9,713 nucleotides of DNA from Desulfobacteraceae bacterium (lineage in GTDB: Bacteria > Desulfobacterota > DSM-4660 > Desulfatiglandales > Desulfatiglandaceae), in assembly GCA_030597505.1 (NCBI GenBank), contig JAUVRS010000074.1:1-9713 (forward strand). The letters are read 5' to 3'. Positions within the stretch are counted from its first letter, which is position 1. Every line of letters begins with the position of its first letter. The position numbers were made by a program, and so were the translations under genes. This document shows, piece after piece, positions 6,237-9,713 of the stretch. The notes beneath the pieces were generated by a model. The model saw only the letters and a program-made list of their open reading frames with translations, did not search any database and had not been told where the DNA came from.

Positions 6237-8038
6237 CAGATCAAATTCTCCATGATAAATTTGCGGCGTTCAGGGGTGTTTTTTCCCATGTAAAACCGCA
6301 GTGTCTCCGGAACGCTCCTGAGGGATCGGACCTCAATCTTTATAAGACGCATATCCTCGCCGATAAACTGTGAAAATTCCTTTGGCGATATCTCACCGAG
6401 CCCCTTGAATCGGGTTATTTCAGGGTTTCCTATCTTGTCCATGGCCCCATTGCGTTCATTTTCGTTATAACAATACAGGGTCTTTTTTTTGTTTCGAACT
6501 CTGAAAAGTGGTGTTTCAAGAATATAAACACGGTTGGCGGAAACCAGTTCCTCAAAATAGTTCAGGAAAAAGGTAAGCAGCAGGTTCCGGATATGGAACC
6601 CGTCATGATCGGCATCGGTGGCAATCACAATCCTGCCGTAACGAAGGCTTGTTATGTCATCTTCGATACCCAGGGCCATCATCATGTTATAGAGCTCTTC
6701 ATTCTTATAAATGGCGGCCTTGTTCTTTCCATAAACATTCTGCGGTTTCCCGCGCATCGAAAAAATGGCCTGGGTATACACATCACGAGCCGAAACCATG
6801 GAGCCTGATGCAGACTGGCCCTCGGTGATAAACACCGTTGAGTTCGCACCTTTTGGACCGTCCTGCAAATGGTATTTGCAGTCTTTTAGATTTCGGATTT
6901 TAATAGCAATCTTTTTGGCAGCCGCCTTGGCTTCCTTTTTGACCGCGTTCAATTCCTTCCGTAACCGTTCATTGTTTAGAATTTTTTCTTCCAGTTTCCC
7001 GGCTGTCCCGGAATTCTTGTGTAGGAAATCAACCACCGCGGACTTCACCTCGGCCACGATCCAGCCTCTGATGTCTGTATTTCCCAGTTTGTTCTTTGTC
7101 TGACTTTCAAATACCGGTGATTTGAGTTTCACGGCCACTGCGCCGACTATACCCTCACGAATGTCTACTCCAGAATAGCTTTTTCTGTAAAACTCATTCA
7201 CACCCTTCAGAATCCCCTCCCGAAACGCGGCTTGGTGTGTCCCGCCGTCAGAGGTAAATTGCCCGTTGACAAACGAAAAATATCTCTCACCATAGTTGCC
7301 GGTGTGTGCAAATGAAAACTCAAGGTATTTCCCCTTGTAGTAAACAATGTCGTAGGTTGTGTCATCCCCGACCTCGGAATACAGCAAGTCCAGCAATCCC
7401 CCTTTGGATTCAAATTTCCGCCGGTTGCAGATAAACCGCAACCCGCTGTTCAGACAGGCGCAGTTCCACATGCGCTGCTCAACGTATTCCATGGTAAAGT
7501 TATATTCCCCAAAAATCTCAGTGTCTGGGAAAAACTCCACATAAGTGCCGTCCGGTTCCCTGGAGGTATTCCCCTTTTTTTTGGATGTGAGCCTTCCTTT
7601 TACAAAACTGGCTTCGCTGTAGTTTCCATCACGATAGGAAACCACCTTGAAGTGGGACGAAAGCGCGTTGACCGCCTTGGTACCGATACCATTTAGCCCC
7701 ACACTAAACTGGAAAACATCGTCATTGTATTTTGCTCCCGTGTTTATGACGGAAACGCAATCAATGACCTTGCCCAGGGGAATTCCCCGGCCATCGTCAC
7801 GAACCGAAACAAAATTATCCTTTATTTTGATGATGATTTTTCTTCCATGCCCCATGATGAACTCATCAATGGCATTGTCCACCACCTCCTTGAGCAGGAT
7901 ATAGATGCCGTCATCATAGGTCGAGCCGTCACCGAGTCGCCCGATGTACATGCCGGTTCTGAGACGAATATGTTCGAGAGAGCTGAGGGTCTTTACTTTG
8001 CTCTCATCGTAAACATGAAGATCCTTTTCTCTGTTCAT
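6236..8038 (-). CDS. parE: Type IIA DNA topoisomerase subunit B (ParE-like, Bacteroidota/Chlamydia style)
   Basis: This ATPase subunit has 600 residues from the ATG at 8038. The GHKL ATPase domain shows KEVVDNAIDE (50-59; catalytic base E51, Mg-binding N55), DDGRGIP (81-87) and the ATP lid GLNGIGTKAVNALS (114-127). The transducer domain carries QTK with the ATP-contacting K315. The TOPRIM domain shows TEGQSASGS (405-413, E406) and DADHDG (475-480), and RFKGLGEI (543-550) follows. The phrase YIGRLGDGSTYDDGIYILLK (32-51) and the short length match the ParE style I associate with Bacteroidota and Chlamydiae rather than enterobacterial ParE; that is from memory, not a search. The start is chosen because GGGAGGTGGA directly precedes the ATG at 8038. 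A TTG at 8059 would add seven residues but has no ribosome binding site, and its codons run through the good one. The last base is shared with the A-subunit start. EGQSASGS replaces the usual EGDSAGGS. Confidence 0.94.
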   Translation of the reverse strand: MNREKDLHVYDESKVKTLSSLEHIRLRTGMYIGRLGDGSTYDDGIYILLKEVVDNAIDEFIMGHGRKIIIKIKDNFVSVRDDGRGIPLGKVIDCVSVINTGAKYNDDVFQFSVGLNGIGTKAVNALSSHFKVVSYRDGNYSEASFVKGRLTSKKKGNTSREPDGTYVEFFPDTEIFGEYNFTMEYVEQRMWNCACLNSGLRFICNRRKFESKGGLLDLLYSEVGDDTTYDIVYYKGKYLEFSFAHTGNYGERYFSFVNGQFTSDGGTHQAAFREGILKGVNEFYRKSYSGVDIREGIVGAVAVKLKSPVFESQTKNKLGNTDIRGWIVAEVKSAVVDFLHKNSGTAGKLEEKILNNERLRKELNAVKKEAKAAAKKIAIKIRNLKDCKYHLQDGPKGANSTVFITEGQSASGSMVSARDVYTQAIFSMRGKPQNVYGKNKAAIYKNEELYNMMMALGIEDDITSLRYGRIVIATDADHDGFHIRNLLLTFFLNYFEELVSANRVYILETPLFRVRNKKKTLYCYNENERNGAMDKIGNPEITRFKGLGEISPKEFSQFIGEDMRLIKIEVRSLRSVPETLRFYMGKNTPERRKFIMENLI

Positions 8039-8055
8039 TCCACCTCCCGGATCTG

Positions 8056-8100
8056 TCAATGGTGTTTCACCCTACAGTTGGAACAATAGGGATCGGTCAT
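8056..8100 (-). CDS. Possible 14-residue leader peptide upstream of parE
   Basis: In the roughly 115-nt leader of the parE transcript, an ATG at 8100 opens a 14-codon frame ending in TGA at 8058-8056. It encodes a peptide with a CxxC followed by two histidines (PYCSNCRVKHH). It ends 17 nt before the parE start, close enough for ribosomes to influence parE initiation. The ribosome binding site is weak (GGGA). It could be a leader peptide, or a chance frame; ORFs this short are common by chance. Confidence 0.2.
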   Translation of the reverse strand: MTDPYCSNCRVKHH

Positions 8101-8159
8101 AAATTCCCATTGGGTTTGGCCAAAACAACGTGCTTTTCCCGTTTGAAAAGGGTAAGGAT

Positions 8160-8188
8160 ATTTTATTATAGAAGATGTTGTGTGTCAA
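8160..8188 (-). promoter_or_regulatory. Strong sigma70 promoter of the parE-parC operon
   Basis: On the minus strand a perfect TTGACA (8188-8183) is followed after exactly 17 nt by TAAAAT (8165-8160), five of six matches to TATAAT. Transcription would start near 8153 and give a leader of about 115 nt. The leader has a small hairpin (CTTTTC pairing with GAAAAG, about 8132-8149) just after the start point, and the possible leader peptide. This is the best promoter match in the window. Confidence 0.65.
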
Positions 8189-8380
8189 CCTAAAGCATCC
8201 ACTATATATGGTAATTATACTCTCCGGCGAGATGGCAAAGGGTCTGACCTGAATCAATGTTTCAGGAGCGGCGAAATAGGTTGAACCACAAAGTTTTTTT
8301 GATATTCTGGCTATTCTTCCCCTTTTTGGAGCCCGGGTCTCTTTATAAAGTCACAGGCAATACTTATTTCAAGGCTTTTT

Positions 8381-8641
8381 GTAAATTCTCAATAAGTTCG
8401 GGCACCGTGGGGTTCAGCTGTTTCTCTCCGGCGCTCTCTAAACCAGTAGTGCCAGCGTGGCTGATATTTGGGGTTTTGACGAAAGCACGGAGAAGCCAAT
8501 AAGGGTTCATGAGGAGAAAACCCCAAATATCAGCCACTGCGAAAGTGAGACGTAAATCCCATTTGAGAGAGCGCCTTCAAGAAACACCCGAACCCCACTC
8601 CAGAAATTCTATTATTTCTCCTGGACTTATCGAGAAGTTAC
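8381..8641. repeat. 261-bp layered imperfect inverted repeat (MITE-like element or large structured RNA)
   Basis: Five pairs of blocks match in mirror order around a centre near 8497. From outside in they are: 8381-8399 with 8623-8641 (16 of 19 matches, outer core TTCTCRATAAGTYC); GTGGGGTTC 8407-8415 with 8590-8598 (9 of 9); GTTTCT 8420-8425 with 8580-8585; GGCGCTCTCT 8430-8439 with 8566-8575 (10 of 10); and the inner arms 8458-8477 with 8517-8536 (20 of 20, beginning TGGCTGATATTTGGGG). The loop is 39 nt. Two of the spacers are equal in both arms (4 and 4 nt). Two are longer on the right (24 against 7, and about 25 against 15), and one of these holds its own small hairpin (8602-8619). Matching terminal arms without a transposase gene suggest a miniature inverted-repeat element or two copies of one element fused head to head. 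A structured non-coding RNA or a bidirectional terminator is also possible. No clear target-site duplication was seen. Confidence 0.8.
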
Positions 8642-9442
8642 GGCATTTTCTTGGGAATTGTATAACTGCCGCGTGTTTTCTTTGATCACTTCCCTGACAG
8701 TTTCCAGAGGCAGTTCCTTAATATCTGCGACAGCGCGGGCAACCATAGAAAGATTCGCAGGTTCATTGCGAACCTTGGGATCCGGCCCCAGTACCGGACT
8801 GTCCGTTTCCAGAAGAAGACATTCCAACGGCAGGTTTTTGACGAGCTTTTGTTTCTGGCGGGATCTTACAACAGAGGGTGGGATGGAAAAAAAATATCCG
8901 GCTTCCACCGCCGCCAGGGCATAGGCGGCTTTTCCGTCAAATGCATGCATTTGAACCTTTTTGGCGCCGTTTTCCAACAGGCTGCCCACCGCATGACGTC
9001 CTGCTGAACGCGAATGGACATTTAACGGAAGATCCAGTTCAAGCGACAACCGGATAAAGCCGGAAAAAATCTCTTTTTGAAGTTCTCTTTGCTCTTCTTC
9101 TTTGACGACCCAGAAATCGAGACCAACCTCGCCGATGGCCCATAGTCTGTGGTGATGCGTCTGAATAAATGCCGCCACCTCTCCGGCTGCGTCAACGTCC
9201 AGGTGTGCGGGGTAAAGACCTGCCGCCGGTTTAACGATGGGAAAATCTCTCGACAGTCGCAGGTTCAAACGTGCATCTTCAATATTTTCCCCCACCGCAA
9301 TGATGGCCTCAATTCCTGATGCCTCGGCACGTTCGAGTACGGCCTTGCGATCATCGTCAAAAGAGGCATCACAAATGTGGGCATGGGTATCTGTCAGACC
9401 TGTTCCCCTGGCACCAGGCTCATGCTTCTTGGAAATGTGCAT
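8627..9442 (-). CDS. TatD family metal-dependent hydrolase (putative DNase)
   Basis: This 271-residue cytoplasmic enzyme of the amidohydrolase (TIM-barrel) fold has every usual TatD metal ligand: H20 and H22 in DTHAHI, E105 in GEVGLDF, H143 in NVHSR, H166 in MHAFDG and D214 in LLETDSPVLGPD. Family members act as metal-dependent 3'-5' exonucleases or D-aminoacyl-tRNA deacylase-like enzymes; the true substrate cannot be read from sequence. The length is normal (about 255-270), with an N-terminal extension of some 15 residues before the first motif. The ATG at 9442 is supported by GGAGGG 8-9 nt upstream. The family normally ends soon after NTRxLF; here NTRQLY (256-261) is followed by ten residues, and the last four codons plus TAA lie inside the outer arm of the large inverted repeat. 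Catalytic parts are intact, so the protein is probably functional. Confidence 0.93.
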   Translation of the reverse strand: MHISKKHEPGARGTGLTDTHAHICDASFDDDRKAVLERAEASGIEAIIAVGENIEDARLNLRLSRDFPIVKPAAGLYPAHLDVDAAGEVAAFIQTHHHRLWAIGEVGLDFWVVKEEEQRELQKEIFSGFIRLSLELDLPLNVHSRSAGRHAVGSLLENGAKKVQMHAFDGKAAYALAAVEAGYFFSIPPSVVRSRQKQKLVKNLPLECLLLETDSPVLGPDPKVRNEPANLSMVARAVADIKELPLETVREVIKENTRQLYNSQENAVTSR

Positions 9443-9536
9443 TCGAAACGCCCTCCAAAAAAAAGGATCGTTTTTACCGAGAATATCTCTGCATTGTCAT
9501 TATTTAAAAAATCCCTCAAATGGTGATGTCCTTTCA

Positions 9537-9671
9537 TCATTTTTTCCATCCATAATACACTACCCGCATCTCCTCGTCATCAATTTGCTGAAATTTCTCC
9601 TCTATGGTCAACGCCTTTGTCTCAAAGGGATCAGCCAAAATCAAACGATCTCTGTTGAAACCCCATTCCAA
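9537..9671 (-). CDS. Possible small hypothetical protein upstream of tatD
   Basis: A minus-strand frame from a TTG at 9671 to TGA at 9539-9537 encodes 44 residues. The composition is protein-like: acidic and charged with an aromatic end (ADPFETKALTIEEKFQQ, then DDEEMRVVYYGWKK). No family was recognised, and no transmembrane segment or cysteine cluster is present. The start is uncertain: no ATG precedes the plausible region and the ribosome binding site is poor. It may instead be the tail of a frameshifted longer gene. It ends 95 bp before tatD and could be co-transcribed with it. Confidence 0.3.
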   Translation of the reverse strand: MEWGFNRDRLILADPFETKALTIEEKFQQIDDEEMRVVYYGWKK

Positions 9672-9712
9672 ATGTGATTAACTGCCTGAGATGTTATTCT
9701 TATTGAGAAAGA
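9641..9712 (-). CDS. Possible C-terminal end of a gene lying mostly beyond the right edge
   Basis: One minus-strand frame is open from the window edge to a TGA at 9643-9641, giving 23 residues (ITSQAVNHIWNGVSTEIV at the end). The other two minus frames meet stops sooner. A gene upstream of and parallel to tatD would be natural here, but 23 open codons prove little and no family can be assigned. Confidence 0.2.
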   Translation of the reverse strand, partial: SFSIRITSQAVNHIWNGVSTEIV

Positions 9713-9713
9713 C

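Larger units (their letters stand above)
8039..8380. other. Non-coding stretch upstream of the topoisomerase operon
   Basis: About 340 bp without a supported gene. The left half is the 5' leader and promoter of the parE-parC operon. A short hairpin (CCTGAA 8248-8253 with TTCAGG 8261-8266, 7-nt loop) lies further out. An 81-codon plus-strand ORF beginning at 8257 has no recognisable motif, no ribosome binding site, and runs into the large inverted repeat, so it is not called. The interval 8270-8380 shows nothing I can name. Confidence 0.6.

Noticed and set aside
8039..8059. TTG at 8059 as the parE start, giving a 607-residue protein
   Set aside because: The seven extra codons are read through the Shine-Dalgarno GGGAGGTGGA that serves the ATG at 8038, and no ribosome binding site precedes the TTG.
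8131..8166. Intrinsic terminator on the plus strand (CTTTTC/GAAAAG hairpin followed by an AT-rich run)
   Set aside because: No plus-strand gene lies upstream to terminate, the stem is only 6 bp and AT-rich, and the AT run is the -10 region of the parE promoter.
8257..8502. 81-codon plus-strand ORF running into the inverted repeat
   Set aside because: No family motif or ribosome binding site, and a low-complexity hydrophobic start.
8381..8641. Interpretation of the large inverted repeat as an integron attC site, CRISPR repeat or retron RNA
   Set aside because: There is no GTTRRRY core site, no repeated spacer units, and no integrase, cas or reverse transcriptase gene in the window.
8509..8685. 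58-codon plus-strand ORF starting in the loop of the inverted repeat
   Set aside because: It runs antisense into the tatD 3' end, and the basic composition follows from the repeat sequence; no transposase motif is seen.
9237..9677. 146-codon plus-strand ORF opposite the tatD 5' region
   Set aside because: Over 200 bp of it is antisense to conserved TatD sequence, and its peptide is serine/proline-rich shadow-like sequence with no motif.

Overview
The window reads as chromosomal DNA from a Gram-negative bacterium with moderate GC content. The style of the proteins (a receiver with a DIMGV phospho-acceptor box, a cytosolic HDLK-type histidine kinase, short sigma70-like promoters) makes a Desulfobacterota (former Deltaproteobacteria), perhaps Desulfobacterales, my best guess. 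That is family knowledge and inference; there is no rRNA or other decisive marker in the window. No CRISPR array, tRNA, rRNA, phage gene or transposase gene was recognised.

Layout from left to right: (1) the first 46 codons of a Sir2-type NAD-dependent deacylase, on the minus strand and cut by the left edge; (2) a gene-poor divergent region with a good sigma70-like promoter, then a single-receiver response regulator (plus); (3) convergent to it, a sensorless cytoplasmic histidine kinase (minus); (4) a gene-free stretch with candidate divergent promoters; (5) a site-2-type M50 membrane metalloprotease (plus) that overlaps tail to tail by 18 bp with (6) an MFS transporter of the monocarboxylate/oxalate-formate-like group (minus); (7) a two-gene minus-strand operon for a type IIA topoisomerase, B subunit then A subunit, joined by a TGATG stop/start overlap and preceded by the best promoter of the window; (8) a non-coding stretch ending in a 261-bp imperfect inverted repeat with a perfect 20-bp inner stem; (9) a TatD-family metal-dependent hydrolase (minus), whose last four codons and stop lie in the outer arm of that repeat; (10) at the right edge, a possible small ORF and a possible C-terminal fragment of a gene outside the window.

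The genes do not form one pathway. The topoisomerase pair works as one enzyme, probably a decatenating topoisomerase IV. It resembles the Bacteroidota/Chlamydia style of ParE/ParC more than the usual proteobacterial one. The kinase and regulator may form a two-component pair although they are convergent rather than co-transcribed.

The two observations most worth following are the layered inverted repeat at 8381-8641, which looks like a non-autonomous mobile element or a large structured RNA, and the topoisomerase operon, which has an unusual quinolone-pocket sequence, an atypical TOPRIM motif and a possible 14-codon leader peptide. I found no convincing new multi-gene defence or mobile system.
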